Origin: Mesorhizobium sp. CAU 1732
GTDB taxonomy: Bacteria; Pseudomonadota; Alphaproteobacteria; Rhizobiales; Rhizobiaceae
Assembly: GCF_039888675.1 (NCBI RefSeq)
Contig: NZ_JBDQQR010000005.1
Coordinates: forward strand, 62,001-126,000
Direction: 5' to 3'
Length of the DNA stretch: 64,000 nt
The translations under genes and the position numbers were made by a program. Shown one piece after another: positions 53,917 to 63,165 of the stretch; the first letter of the stretch is position 1; each line of letters opens with the position of its first letter. The notes beneath the pieces were generated by a model. The model saw nothing but the letters and a program-made list of their open reading frames with translations. It ran no database searches and had not been told where the DNA came from.

Positions 53917-54493
53917 TTTGAATCCTCAGCCCATATCAGCCTTATTGCGCTGTTCTCCTGATTTGTTGTTAGCAGGTTGATTTTTGAGCGTTTTTTTGCG
54001 GTTAGGTGACCAATTTTCCGCGGTGTGTAGTTTTCTGGTTGGTGTTAGCGGGCTGTGCTGAAAAGTTCTCTAATCTCGTTAGTCAAGCTGGCTGCTAGAA
54101 GTCTGCGGACACGCCGGATTAACGGTTGTCTAAGCGGTCGACATGAGTGGATCGACGCATGGTGGAGTTAGATGGTCGGATTGACCGAAGTGGTCCTCGC
54201 AACTGCCGAGGCGGTGCATTTCCAGAAACAGTCATATCTCGCGCCAAACATCCCAGCAGGGACGCGCCGGTTGAGGTCAATCGGACTTCACGCGTCCGAT
54301 GAACCTTAACGGAATTGGATGTTGATCTGCCATATCGCATGGGAATGAATACGAGATTGCGAGCCACCGTGATCCTGGATTTCTTGGAAACTCCATACCA
54401 TCGCCACCTTCAGACTAATGCCTTGAGCGTTGAGCGAGAAGGTTGGGTATTGGGGAGGTGTCGTTGCTGTCTCGAAACGCAAGGCACTTGAAG
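53917..54493. other. AT-richer gap between the importer operon and the IS element
   Basis: The 577 nt carry no credible gene on either strand; small frames here have unnatural composition. GC content falls relative to both sides, in line with the codon shift at the end of the LivM-like gene. It may be acquired or decayed DNA into which the insertion sequence later jumped. No clear terminator was found. Confidence 0.5.
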
Positions 54494-54526
54494 TGAATAG
54501 CCCCGAGTTTCGTGGACGCCCTCGGG

Positions 54527-55279
54527 TTACATTTCCTGCTGCCGTTCGAACTCTACGGGTGACAGCATCCCGTTCCTGACGTGCTTGCGCTTCGGGTTGT
54601 AGAACATCTCGATGTAGTCGAACACGTCCTGCCTGGCCTCCTCGCGTGTTCGGTAGATCCTGCGACGTATCCGCTCGCGCTTGAGGAGATTGAAGAAGCT
54701 CTCCGCCACGGCATTGTCATGGCAGTTGCCGCGACGGCTCATCGAGTGCTCAAGATTGTGGTGCTTCAGGAACGCCGCCCAGTCCATGCTGGTGAATTGC
54801 GAGCCTTGATCGGAATGGACCAAGACCTTGCTCTTCGGCTTTCGACGCCACATCGCCATGAGCAAAGCATGCAGCACGACATCAGTAGTCTGCCGTCTCT
54901 GCAGCGACCAGCCGATCACGCGGCGCGAGAATAGGTCGATCACAACGGCCAGATAGGCAAAGCCCTCCTGGGTTCTGATGTAGGTGATACCTGTCACCCA
55001 CGCCCTGTCCGGCGCATCGACATCGAACTGCCGGGCAAGCGTGTTGTCGACCACGACCGACGGCTTGCCACCATTGGAGCCGGGCCGACGCTTATAGCCG
55101 ATCTGTGCCTTGATCCCAGCCAGCCTGGCGAGACGAGCGATGCGGTTGGCGCAACTGGTCTCTCCCTGATCGAGGAGATCGTCATGCAGCTTGCGATAGC
55201 CGTAGACCCTGCCGCTTTCCTTCCAGGCCTTGTTGAGAAGCTCGGTCTGACGTGCATCTTCTCGAGCCCGCTTGCTCAA
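54527..55279 (-). pseudogene. IS3 orfB (DDE transposase), broken by an amber codon
   Basis: The open part has 250 residues with the rve core: DRAWVTGITYIRT (first Asp), LVHSDQGSQFTS (second Asp), and AVAESFFNLLKRERI (catalytic Glu), then the YNPKRKHVRNGMLSP end. The orfB frame really begins further upstream (near 55430 after frameshifting, with KVRYAFVAQHRQQFKVREM). It is cut by TAG at 55292-55294 in the GFYAW motif, where Trp TGG is usual. TTG 55279 is only the next possible start and lacks a ribosome site. Confidence 0.85.
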
Positions 55280-55383
55280 AGGATTCTTCAGCTAAGCATA
55301 AAAGCCACTAGGCCGGATGCGCAGGCAGCGACACATCTCCCGCACCTTGAACTGCTGGCGATGCTGGGCAACGAACGCGTATC

Positions 55384-55656
55384 TCACCTTGCATCCTTGG
55401 CGAAATACGCGGTGGCTTTTTTTAGGATGTCGCGCTCCTCGGTAACGCGCGCCAACTCCTTCTTCAGGCGTCGGATCTCAGCTGCCTGATTGTCATCTGT
55501 CGAGACGGACGGCTTCGAGAACTTCCTGCGCCACGCATAAAGTGAATGCTGACTGACCCCGAGCCGCTTCGAAACCTCTGCAACGGGATAGCCCCGCTCG
55601 GTGATCTGCGCGACAGCATCGCGCTTGAACTCATCAGTGAAATTGCCTGACAGCAT
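55384..55656 (-). CDS. IS3 orfA (transposase helix-turn-helix subunit)
   Basis: The protein has 90 residues from ATG 55656. The helix-turn-helix TDEFKRDAVAQITERGYPVA and VSKRLGVSQHSLYAWRRKF is followed by a leucine-zipper-like coil (RRLKKELARVTEERDILKKA). This is the standard orfA of IS3 elements. A run of seven A near its end is the likely slippage site for making the OrfAB transposase. Confidence 0.92.
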   Translation of the reverse strand: MLSGNFTDEFKRDAVAQITERGYPVAEVSKRLGVSQHSLYAWRRKFSKPSVSTDDNQAAEIRRLKKELARVTEERDILKKATAYFAKDAR

Positions 55657-55892
55657 CAGGGCCTCCTTACCTCAAATTTAGGGAAGAAGGCGTCCACAAA
55701 TCTAGGGGCTATTCAAAGCACACTTAGGCGCTTCGCCAGCGTAGTGGTGGTTTTGATCGGACCGCGTCATGTGTTGAGATAAGATGCTCAACGGCTTCTC
55801 CTGAACAATGACCCTCACGAACTCGAAAAACCCATGCGCGCCACTCGTAGCGGCGACACAACTAACCTCACGCAGAACGCCAGAATCGCTAC

Positions 55893-57308
55893 TCAGGTAT
55901 CTTTCTCCAGCATCTTCCCAGGGTTCATGATTGTCTGCGGATCGACCGCCCGCTTTATGACGCGCATCAGTTCGAGCGTCGCATTGCCGTGCTCGTGGCG
56001 CAGATATTTTTGCTTTTCCTGACCGACGCCGTGCTCACCGGAGCAGGTCCCGTCCATCGAAATCGCACGCTCGACCATGCGCGCGATAAACGCCTTCACG
56101 GTTTCGATCTCGTCCGGATCATTCATGTCGACCAGAGGCTGCACATGGAAATTGCCATCGCCGACATGACCGACGATGGGAGCGATCAGATTAAGCTCGG
56201 CAATTTCGCGCTTTGTTTCCTCGACGCAGTCCGCAAGCCGGGAGATCGGCACGCATACATCCGTGGGTATCGGGCGGGCTCCCGGTCGCAGAGCAAGGCA
56301 AGCCCAGTAGGCGTCATGTCGTGCTTTCCAGAGTTCGGTGCGTTCCTCAAGTTTTTCGGACCATGCAAAGGGTCCACCGCCATAGGCTTCGACGATCTCC
56401 CCGAAGCGCTGAGCCTGCTCTGCAACGCCTGCCGGCGTGCCATGGAATTCGACCAGAAGCAGAGGGGTTTCTGCAAGGCCCAATCCCGAATAGCGATTGA
56501 CGGCCTGAACCGACAATTCGTCCAGCAACTCAATGCGCGCGATGGGAATGGCAGTCTGGATGGTGGCGATCACTGCGTCGCAGGCCGCCCGGACGGTCGG
56601 AAATGCACAGCTGCCGCCAACCACGGCTTCCGGAATCGGCGACAGGCGAAGAACCAGTTCGGTGATGATGCCGAGCGTCCCTTCCGACCCGACGAGCAGT
56701 CGTGTCAGGTCGTAGCCTGCGGATGATTTGCGTGCGCGCCGCGCCGTGTGCACGATTTTGCCGTTCGGAAGCACCGCGGTCACTGCAACGACGTTGTCGC
56801 GCATCGTGCCATAGCGCACCGCGTTGGTTCCCGAGGCCCGCGTCGCCGCCATACCGCCCAGAGATGCGTCAGCGCCGGGATCGATCGGGAAGAACAGGCC
56901 GGTGTCCCGGAGATGCTCGTTGAGCGTCAAACGCGTCACGCCCGGCTGTACCCGGCAATCCATGTCCTCGGAATTGACCTCCAGAATGGCGTTCATCCGG
57001 GAGAGATCAATCGATACCCCGCCGTACGGCGCGTTGACGTGACCTTCAAAGGATGAGCCTGCGCCAAATGGAATCATCGGGACAAGATGCGCGTTGCAGA
57101 CCCGGGCAATCATGGCGACCTCGTCGGTCGATTCCGGGAAGACAACGGCATCGGGGAGTTGGCTCTCCAGCCATGTCAACTGGCTCGAATGCTGTCGGCG
57201 CATGGCCTCGGCTGTCGACAACCGGTCCCCGAAGGCGGTCGTCAACTCAGCGATCGCGTCTTCATATCGATGATCGGGGCGTTGCGCTTGATGTTGCGTC
57301 GTCTGCAC
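55893..57308 (-). CDS. FAD-binding oxidoreductase, GlcD/D-lactate dehydrogenase type
   Basis: The protein has 471 residues; GTG 57308 has GGAGGAG 6 nt upstream, better than TTG 57323. The PCMH-type FAD domain has PMIPFGAGSSFEGHVNAPYG and GADASLGGMAATRASGTNAV, then GYDLTRLLVGSEGTLGI. The C-terminal oxidase domain ends with the metal-site segment GHVGDGNFHV and SGEHGVGQEK. It should oxidise a D-2-hydroxy acid to a 2-oxo acid. It is divergent from the FAH/SDR operon. Confidence 0.93.
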   Translation of the reverse strand: MQTTQHQAQRPDHRYEDAIAELTTAFGDRLSTAEAMRRQHSSQLTWLESQLPDAVVFPESTDEVAMIARVCNAHLVPMIPFGAGSSFEGHVNAPYGGVSIDLSRMNAILEVNSEDMDCRVQPGVTRLTLNEHLRDTGLFFPIDPGADASLGGMAATRASGTNAVRYGTMRDNVVAVTAVLPNGKIVHTARRARKSSAGYDLTRLLVGSEGTLGIITELVLRLSPIPEAVVGGSCAFPTVRAACDAVIATIQTAIPIARIELLDELSVQAVNRYSGLGLAETPLLLVEFHGTPAGVAEQAQRFGEIVEAYGGGPFAWSEKLEERTELWKARHDAYWACLALRPGARPIPTDVCVPISRLADCVEETKREIAELNLIAPIVGHVGDGNFHVQPLVDMNDPDEIETVKAFIARMVERAISMDGTCSGEHGVGQEKQKYLRHEHGNATLELMRVIKRAVDPQTIMNPGKMLEKDT

Positions 57309-57629
57309 TGGGTGCTCCTCCAAACACGCCGTCCGCGGCGTCTGATTACTGGTAAATCAAGTGTCAACGGCGATCGGAATCAAAGCCAGCCTGGCTGAGC
57401 GGTTCGGGGCAAGCTGCTGCAAATCGATGCGGTTTCCACATGCACATATCTCCGCGCTTGACAGGGATTGAAACTTAGGTGCATTTTTAAATGAATGATA
57501 TATTTTTTTCTTTTTTGGAAGCTCCGACAGCACTTTGATGCGTAAACGTCCGCAGGAGGGGCGCACCAAAACTTCGCGCGCATTCCATCCTCAATCCAGA
57601 CCAAACGACAAAGGGAAGAGCGACCACAG
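57309..57629. promoter_or_regulatory. divergent promoter region
   Basis: These 321 nt lie between divergent oxidoreductase and hydrolase genes. An AT-rich stretch around 57480-57520 (ATGAATGATATATTTTTTTC) marks the likely promoter DNA for one or both. The imperfect palindrome ACTGG-TAAAT-CAAGT (near 57348) could be an operator, possibly for the GntR protein at 60622. Confidence 0.45.
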
Positions 57630-58490
57630 ATGAAGCTTATGCGTATATCCAACTTCCAGGGCCAGGTTGTTCCTTGCGTTCTGGACGAGACAGGAACCGC
57701 AAGGGACGTATCGTCGATTGTGACGGACTTTACGCCCGAGACGCTTTCTCCGAAGCTTCTCGCAGACCTTGCAAATATCGACCTGCAGACGCTTCCCGCC
57801 ACTCCCTTTGAGGAGAACCAGATCGCGCCGCCGGTTTCCCGGCCTCGGAATATCTGGTGCATTGGGCTGAACTATTCCGATCACGCCGCAGAATCGAACC
57901 TGCCAATTCCCGTTGAACCCATCGTCTTCAACAAGGCTTCCTCGTCCTTTTGCGGCCCGAATGAACCGATCCATCACGCGCCGACCATGACCAAGCTAGA
58001 CTGGGAAGTGGAACTGGGAATTGTGATCGGGAAGCCCACGCTTTCCGTCACCGCTGCCGAAGCCTTGTCGCACATTGCCGGTTTCGTGGTCGTCAACGAT
58101 GTCTCAGAACGGGCTTGGCAGGTCGAGCGCGGCGGCCAGTGGGTAAAAGGGAAAAGCTTCCCCAGCTTCTGCCCCACAGGCCCCTGGCTTGTCACCACCG
58201 ATGAGATTGATGACGTACAGGATCTGGTAGCCTGGCTTGAAGTCAACGGTGAGCGGCGGCAGTCGGGAAATACGTCGAACATGATCTTCAGCGTTGCGGA
58301 GATCGTGGCTCATTTGAGCCAATTCATCCTTCTCGAGCCCGGCGACCTGATTTGCACGGGCACGCCGGCGGGAGTCGGGGCCGGCCTGACGCCGCCCCAA
58401 TGGTTGCAGCCTGGCGATGTCGTTTCGCTCGGCATCGATCGACTCGGCAGCCAGCGCCAGGTTGTGACTTCGTTTAACGGGAGGGTGTAA
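57630..58490 (+). CDS. fumarylacetoacetate-hydrolase-family protein
   Basis: The protein has 286 residues from ATG 57630. The FAH fold has RNIWCIGLNYSDHAAESN, the metal-binding acidic residues in LDWEVELGIVIG and VVNDVSERAWQ, and the active-site RGGQWVKGKSF. It resembles sugar-acid enzymes such as 2,4-diketo-3-deoxy-fuconate/rhamnonate hydrolase, which releases pyruvate and lactate. Aromatic meta-cleavage hydrolases or decarboxylases are alternatives. It is coupled to the SDR gene (TAATG overlap). Confidence 0.9.
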   Translation: MKLMRISNFQGQVVPCVLDETGTARDVSSIVTDFTPETLSPKLLADLANIDLQTLPATPFEENQIAPPVSRPRNIWCIGLNYSDHAAESNLPIPVEPIVFNKASSSFCGPNEPIHHAPTMTKLDWEVELGIVIGKPTLSVTAAEALSHIAGFVVVNDVSERAWQVERGGQWVKGKSFPSFCPTGPWLVTTDEIDDVQDLVAWLEVNGERRQSGNTSNMIFSVAEIVAHLSQFILLEPGDLICTGTPAGVGAGLTPPQWLQPGDVVSLGIDRLGSQRQVVTSFNGRV

Positions 58491-59239
58491 TGAACAGCTA
58501 TGATTTCGCCGGACAACATGCCGTCGTCACAGGCGGTGCAAGCGGGATTGGCGCAGCCGTAGCCTATCGGCTGGCTCTGTCGGGCGCGCGCGTCGCCATC
58601 TGGGATATGAACACGCAGAAGCTCGACAGCAAACTGGGAGAGATACCGGACGAGCAACTGCTCGTCGTTCAGGTGGATGTCAGCAACCCGGACGCCGTCG
58701 CCAAAGCCACGCAACAGACCTCCAATGCCTTCGGCAAGGTGGATGTCCTTATCAACAGCGCGGGTGTCCCCGGACCGGCTGCCAAGTTGGTCGACTATAA
58801 ATATGTCGACTGGCGCAAAGTTCATGACGTCAATCTCGACGGCACGTTCCTGCCGTGCCAGGCGATCGTGCCTTTAATGGTCGAGCGCAATTACGGGCGA
58901 ATCGTGAACATTGCGTCCGTTGCCGGCAAGGAAGGCAATCCGAACGCCTCGGGTTATTCCTCGTCGAAGGCCGCCGTTATCGGAATGACGAAGGCGCTGG
59001 GCAAGGAACTCGCTGGCCACGACATCGCAGTCAACGCGGTCACACCTGCCACCGCCGACACGCCCATACTCGAGCGGGTGCCGCAGGAGTTCATCGACTA
59101 TATGCTGTCAAAGATACCGCGCGGACGTTTCGTGACCGTCGAGGAAATCGCGAGTATGGTGCTGTGGATTGCCTCGCGGGAGAACAGCTTCACGACAAGC
59201 GCGATCTTCGATCTATCCGGCGGTCGTGCCACCTACTGA
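58490..59239 (+). CDS. SDR-family dehydrogenase
   Basis: The protein has 249 residues; the ATG overlaps the FAH-type stop. A classical SDR: cofactor motif VVTGGASGIGAAVA, NSAGVPG, catalytic Ser in NIASVAG and YSSSK with Tyr and Lys present. The end segment DLSGGRATY is typical. With the hydrolase it could form the oxidation and cleavage steps of a deoxy-sugar-acid route. NAD versus NADP preference cannot be read with certainty (an acidic IWDMN end of strand 2 suggests NAD). Confidence 0.93.
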   Translation: MNSYDFAGQHAVVTGGASGIGAAVAYRLALSGARVAIWDMNTQKLDSKLGEIPDEQLLVVQVDVSNPDAVAKATQQTSNAFGKVDVLINSAGVPGPAAKLVDYKYVDWRKVHDVNLDGTFLPCQAIVPLMVERNYGRIVNIASVAGKEGNPNASGYSSSKAAVIGMTKALGKELAGHDIAVNAVTPATADTPILERVPQEFIDYMLSKIPRGRFVTVEEIASMVLWIASRENSFTTSAIFDLSGGRATY

Positions 59240-59324
59240 GTCAGGGTATCGATCCGGACAACGCGCGGCGCTTTCCGGACAGACGGGTGTCTTCGTCCGA
59301 ATGCGGGGATGATCCATTAATCGA

Positions 59325-59356
59325 GGAGCGGCGATCTGTTTCGCCGCTCCCTTTTT
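59325..59356 (+). terminator. rho-independent terminator after the SDR gene
   Basis: GGAGCGGCGA (59325-59334) pairs perfectly with TCGCCGCTCC (59341-59350) around TCTGTT, followed by CTTTTT. A strong 10-bp stem with a U tract, 85 nt after the stop. Confidence 0.92.
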
Positions 59357-59434
59357 AGAGGTGCCTGCACGTGGGAACGATGGGCAGGTTGAATAATCCT
59401 CCGGCAAGTCATCGAAATTCCTAGGGAGACCCGC

Positions 59435-60583
59435 ATGCAGGATCGCCACAATATCATGGACATCCGCCGAGCCGCATCGCGCGCGCTCCCACGGCCGGTC
59501 TTCGACTATCTCGACGGCGGCTCGGAAGACGAAATCGCGTTGCGCCGGTCGACGAGCGCATATGACGACATCGAACTGCTACCACAGGCGCTGAAAGACC
59601 TGTCGAAATCGAACCATCAGACGGAGATTTTCGGGAGGAGCATTCCGTTCCCGCTGATGCTGGCGCCAACGGGCTTGACCCGGCTGTTCCACAAGGATGC
59701 GGAGATCGCGGTCGCCGAAGCCTCGAACAGGTTCGGGTTGCCCTACAGCCTGTCGACCCTTGGCACCACGACAATGGAGGATTTCGCGCTTGTGACCACG
59801 GGCCCACGTCTGTTCCAGATATACATATTCAAGGACCGGGGCCTGACGGAAGAATTCATCGCCCGCGCACACGAGGGCGGATATGACGGCCTCATCCTTA
59901 CCGTCGACACGCTGGTTGCGGGCAAGCGGGAGCGTGACCTGTTCAACGACCTCAGCCTGCCGCCGCGCCTCAACCCGCGTACCTTCCTGCAATTCGCAGC
60001 CAAGCCGAAATGGTCGCTTCCCGCGCTCTTCGGAAGGAAGTTCGATTTCGTCAACGTTGCTCACCGCGTCGAGGCAATGTCCGATCGTCAGACGCCTCTT
60101 CATGTCTACGTCGCCGGACAGTTCGATGTCTCCGTCACATGGAAGGATGTCGAGTGGCTGGCGGATCGCTGGAAAGGTCCCCTGGCCGTAAAGGGAATTA
60201 TGACTGCCGAAGACGCCGTTCTCGCGCGCGAGTGCGGAGCTGATACCGTTATGATTTCCAACCATGGGGGGCGCCAGCTCGAAAGCGCTGCTGCACCGAT
60301 CGACCAGATCGCCTCTGTCGCCGATGCGGTGGGTGGAACCGTCAAGATCATCTGCGATGGCGGTATCAGGCGCGGTACCCATATCGTGAAGGCATTGGCG
60401 ATGGGAGCCGACGCCTGCTCGATCGGCCGTCCGTATCTCTACGGCCTCGCCGCAGGCGGGGCACCCGGTGTCGCTCGTGCCCTCGAAATCCTGCTCGACG
60501 AATACAAGAGAACTATGGCGCTGATGGGCGCCGCCACGCCTCGGCATCTTGATGCCTCCATGGTGCGCAGACTTACCAATTGA
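59435..60583 (+). CDS. FMN-dependent alpha-hydroxy-acid dehydrogenase (LldD type)
   Basis: The protein has 382 residues; ATG 59435 follows AGGGAGACCCGC. The TIM-barrel flavoenzyme pattern has RPVFDYLDGGSEDE, PLMLAPTGLTRLFHKD, the YDGLILTVDT strand, and catalytic His in ISNHGGRQLE followed by the FMN-phosphate site CDGGIRRGTHIVKAL. It should oxidise an L-2-hydroxy acid such as L-lactate, matching the lactate expected from the FAH-type reaction. Confidence 0.93.
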   Translation: MQDRHNIMDIRRAASRALPRPVFDYLDGGSEDEIALRRSTSAYDDIELLPQALKDLSKSNHQTEIFGRSIPFPLMLAPTGLTRLFHKDAEIAVAEASNRFGLPYSLSTLGTTTMEDFALVTTGPRLFQIYIFKDRGLTEEFIARAHEGGYDGLILTVDTLVAGKRERDLFNDLSLPPRLNPRTFLQFAAKPKWSLPALFGRKFDFVNVAHRVEAMSDRQTPLHVYVAGQFDVSVTWKDVEWLADRWKGPLAVKGIMTAEDAVLARECGADTVMISNHGGRQLESAAAPIDQIASVADAVGGTVKIICDGGIRRGTHIVKALAMGADACSIGRPYLYGLAAGGAPGVARALEILLDEYKRTMALMGAATPRHLDASMVRRLTN

Positions 60584-60601
60584 CGGCGGGTGGTCCCGCC
60601 G
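60584..60601. terminator. hairpin between convergent genes
   Basis: CGGCGGG-TGGT-CCCGCCG forms a 7-bp stem between the convergent hydroxy-acid dehydrogenase and GntR genes. There is no clear U tract on either side, so it may act in both directions or be only a stabiliser. Confidence 0.45.
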
Positions 60602-60621
60602 CGCCGGACCCGAACGGCAGA

Positions 60622-61353
60622 CTACCGGATTTCTTCGGTTGCAAGCTGGGCAAGACGATTGCCGGCAGGGCCGGATTCTGTCGGCTGTGCCCGTAAGAAC
60701 TCGGATACGCTTTCGCTGGTTCGCCGAAGATGCTCATCCATGAGGGCACAGGCACGATCAGTGTTGCGGTCCAGTGTCGCCTCCATGATCGTCCGATGCT
60801 CTTCCAGAACGTCGCGCTCGACCCTCGAGGTGAAGGTGGCGAGCCTGCGATACCGATCCGCCTGATCGAAAAGCATCGCGCGCAGGCGCAATTGCCAGGG
60901 ACTGCTGCACGAGGAAACCAGTGCGAGATGAAAGATTTCATGCGCCGACCCCCAGCTTTCGATATCCTTGGCCTTTGTGAGTGTTAGAACATCGGGCAAT
61001 CGCGAAAGTCGGTGAAAGGAAGCGACGATCCCGGTTTCCCATTCGACGCCACCTTCCTGTATCGCGCTCCGAAGGCATAGATCTTCGATGATGCAACGTG
61101 TGTTAGTCAGATCTTCCAGATCGGCCGCCGATACCGGCGTCACTCGGAAACCTTTCTGCGCGGTGGCCTGAATGAGACCTTCTGCTGCAAGGCGCGACAA
61201 CGCCTCGCGCACGGCGCCGAGGCTGGCACCCAATTGTTCGCATAGGGCATTGATGAGCAATCGTTCACCTGGCAGGTGACGGCAGGACAGAATGTCCGCT
61301 CTGATGCTTAGAAAGGTCTGCTCGGTTCTGCTCTTAGCGGCTTTTTCTATCAT
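60622..61353 (-). CDS. GntR-family regulator (FadR-type C-domain)
   Basis: The protein has 243 residues from ATG 61353 behind CGGAGAGCTCAAAA; longer starts at 61386 and 61473 lack sites. The winged helix has GERLLINALCEQLGASLGAV and REALSRLAAEGLIQATAQKG. A helical FCD ligand domain follows (CIIEDLCLRSAIQEG to MDEHLRRTSESV), with conserved His and Asp for a metal/carboxylate ligand. It probably controls the hydroxy-acid module at 55.9-60.6 kb in response to an organic acid. Confidence 0.92.
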   Translation of the reverse strand: MIEKAAKSRTEQTFLSIRADILSCRHLPGERLLINALCEQLGASLGAVREALSRLAAEGLIQATAQKGFRVTPVSAADLEDLTNTRCIIEDLCLRSAIQEGGVEWETGIVASFHRLSRLPDVLTLTKAKDIESWGSAHEIFHLALVSSCSSPWQLRLRAMLFDQADRYRRLATFTSRVERDVLEEHRTIMEATLDRNTDRACALMDEHLRRTSESVSEFLRAQPTESGPAGNRLAQLATEEIR

Positions 61354-61554
61354 TTTTGAGCTCTCCGAGATGCTGGATCGCTGCATCGACCAGCATTTCA
61401 ATATATTTCCTCTCCCATCATAGATCAAATGTCTGAGCAGAGGTATAGTCCGTGCCCCATGGCACGAAGGCATAAAACTCTTGTTTGCTTCCGGATCTAT
61501 CCGGCCACCCTGCCGTAACGTTCGGACGGCGTTACGCGCCTACAAACGCCCGCT

Positions 61555-62442
61555 CTATTTCAAGCCAGCATTCCCCATGAGCTTGTCCTCGGTCCTAGTT
61601 TCGAAATCACCGGCATCGTGGCGTTCGCGAAGTTGTTCGGTCGGCAGTCCCTTGACCCGGTTGACCATGCGACCCCGCACCACGGCCGGTCGTTCGAACA
61701 TCTGGTCGGCCCAACGCAGCACGTTCTTGTATTCGTGCACGGACAGGAATTCGGCCGCATCATACTGCCAGCCCTTGACGGTGCCGCCGTACCACGGCCA
61801 GATTGCCATGTCGGCAACGGTATACACGGCTCCGCCGACGAACTCATTTTCAGCCAGCCGCCGGTCGAGGACGTCCAACTGGCGCTTCGTTTCCATGGCA
61901 TAGCGGTCGATGGCATATTCGATCTTGCTGGGCGCGTAAGCGTAAAAGTGGCCGAAGCCGCCGCCGAGAAACGGCGCGGACCCGACCTGCCAGAACAACC
62001 AGGACAGCGCCTCTGCGCGTGCGGCCGGTTCCTTCGGCAGAAAGGCACCGTCAAATTTCTCCGACAGATACAGGAGGATTGCAGCCGATTCGAAAACGCG
62101 AACGGGCGTAGGACCGCTTCGGTCCACGAGTGCGGGGATTTTCGAGTTCGGATTGATTTCCACGAAACCCGATCCAAACTGATCGCCCTTGCCGATGTCG
62201 ATCAGCCAAGCGTCGTACTCTGCGCCGGAATGACCGGCAGCCAGAAGCTCCTCCAGCATGATGGTGACCTTTTGGCCATTGGGCGTGCCCTGCGAGTAGA
62301 GCTGGTATGGGTGACGACCGACAGGAAGTTCGGTTTCATGCGTGGAGCCGGCGATAGGCCGGTTGATCCTGGAAAAGTACGTGTCGTCGCCCTTGGTCCA
62401 ACTCCAAACCTTTGGCGGCACGTAAGCGGCGTCTTGCGTCAT
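61555..62442 (-). CDS. YghU-like glutathione S-transferase (disulfide reductase type)
   Basis: The protein has 295 residues from ATG 62442. The N-terminal YghU extension (YVPPKVWSWTKGDDTYFSRI) is followed by a GST thioredoxin fold (HPYQLYSQGTPNGQKVTIML, NPNSKIPALVD, VFESAAILLYLSEKFD) and an all-helical C-domain. The TPNGQK segment carries the Asn used to bind two glutathiones in YghU. Its role may be reduction of mixed disulfides or glutathione conjugate handling. Its neighbour is another glutathione-type isomerase. Confidence 0.92.
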   Translation of the reverse strand: MTQDAAYVPPKVWSWTKGDDTYFSRINRPIAGSTHETELPVGRHPYQLYSQGTPNGQKVTIMLEELLAAGHSGAEYDAWLIDIGKGDQFGSGFVEINPNSKIPALVDRSGPTPVRVFESAAILLYLSEKFDGAFLPKEPAARAEALSWLFWQVGSAPFLGGGFGHFYAYAPSKIEYAIDRYAMETKRQLDVLDRRLAENEFVGGAVYTVADMAIWPWYGGTVKGWQYDAAEFLSVHEYKNVLRWADQMFERPAVVRGRMVNRVKGLPTEQLRERHDAGDFETRTEDKLMGNAGLK

Positions 62443-62544
62443 GATTGCGGCTCCTGGCTTGGCTGACGGAGACGGCGGGCAGCTGACAGAACACGTCGCC
62501 TTCCTGATCCCCGCGACTTACCGATTAAATTCATCGGACGGTCT

Positions 62545-63165
62545 TCAGGCGTCTGGAGAGTAAGGCTGCCGGCCTATGGTCAAAGCACGATCAAGCATTT
62601 CAAGACGGTCCTGCCCCCAGAACGGTTCGCCGTTGAGAACGTAAACTGGAACACCAATCGCATCAGCCGCGATCGCGTCGGCGGTGTTCTGCTCGCGGAT
62701 CGCTATGATCCGCGGATCGCTGGCGTTCTTGATCGTCGTGGCTGAATCATGGCCGGATTCTTCCAGCAGCTTCGCCAGGACCTCGACGTTCGCGATGTCC
62801 CTGTCTCCGGCCCTGTATGCAGCGAACAGGCGCTGCATGAAGGGCAGCGGATCAGCACCGGCATCCACGAGTGCGGCTACGACATGGTCTGCCAGGGCGG
62901 GGTCGAGCGGGAAATGGTCGAGATGCAGCTTGATGGGCAAAGAGCGCATCTCGGCATAGCGCTGAAGCTCGATGATCCGGTAACGCTGGCGCACGGGAGG
63001 TCGATTGGCAGGCGCGACGCCGCCCGAAATGGCCCAGACCCCCAAAAGATTGACGGGCTTCACATTGATTGTGGCACCATGACGCGTTGCGATATCGCAC
63101 AGAAGCTTATGGCCCAGATAGACCCACGGCGACGCCGACGTGAAATAGTAATCGATCTCAGCCAA
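62545..63165 (-). CDS. second DsbA-family 2-hydroxychromene-2-carboxylate isomerase
   Basis: The protein has 206 residues from ATG 63165. The HCCA isomerase/kappa-GST pattern is EIDYYFTSASPWVYLGHKLL, KPVNLLGVWAISGG, and ADAIGVPVYVLNGEPFWGQD. The Ser in the TSASP motif is the expected glutathione-activating residue. It differs clearly from the copy at 42336, so it is a separate acquisition. With the YghU-like gene it suggests a glutathione-dependent isomerisation step. Confidence 0.92.
   Translation of the reverse strand: MAEIDYYFTSASPWVYLGHKLLCDIATRHGATINVKPVNLLGVWAISGGVAPANRPPVRQRYRIIELQRYAEMRSLPIKLHLDHFPLDPALADHVVAALVDAGADPLPFMQRLFAAYRAGDRDIANVEVLAKLLEESGHDSATTIKNASDPRIIAIREQNTADAIAADAIGVPVYVLNGEPFWGQDRLEMLDRALTIGRQPYSPDA

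Larger units (their letters stand above)
54494..55715 (-). mobile_element. IS3-family insertion sequence, about 1.22 kb
   Basis: The ends are imperfect inverted repeats starting TGAATAGCCCC and reaching GTGGACGCC, matching at 24 of 27 positions. Each end is flanked by AAG (54491-54493 and 55716-55718), a 3-bp target duplication. Inside are orfA and orfB of IS3 type with a run of seven A at the expected -1 frameshift site (55417-55423, minus strand). A premature amber codon in orfB suggests the copy is no longer autonomous. Confidence 0.92.

Noticed and set aside
54119..54367. Minus-strand frame of 82 codons left of the IS element
   Set aside because: Low-quality composition and no motif; kept as part of the gene-free gap.
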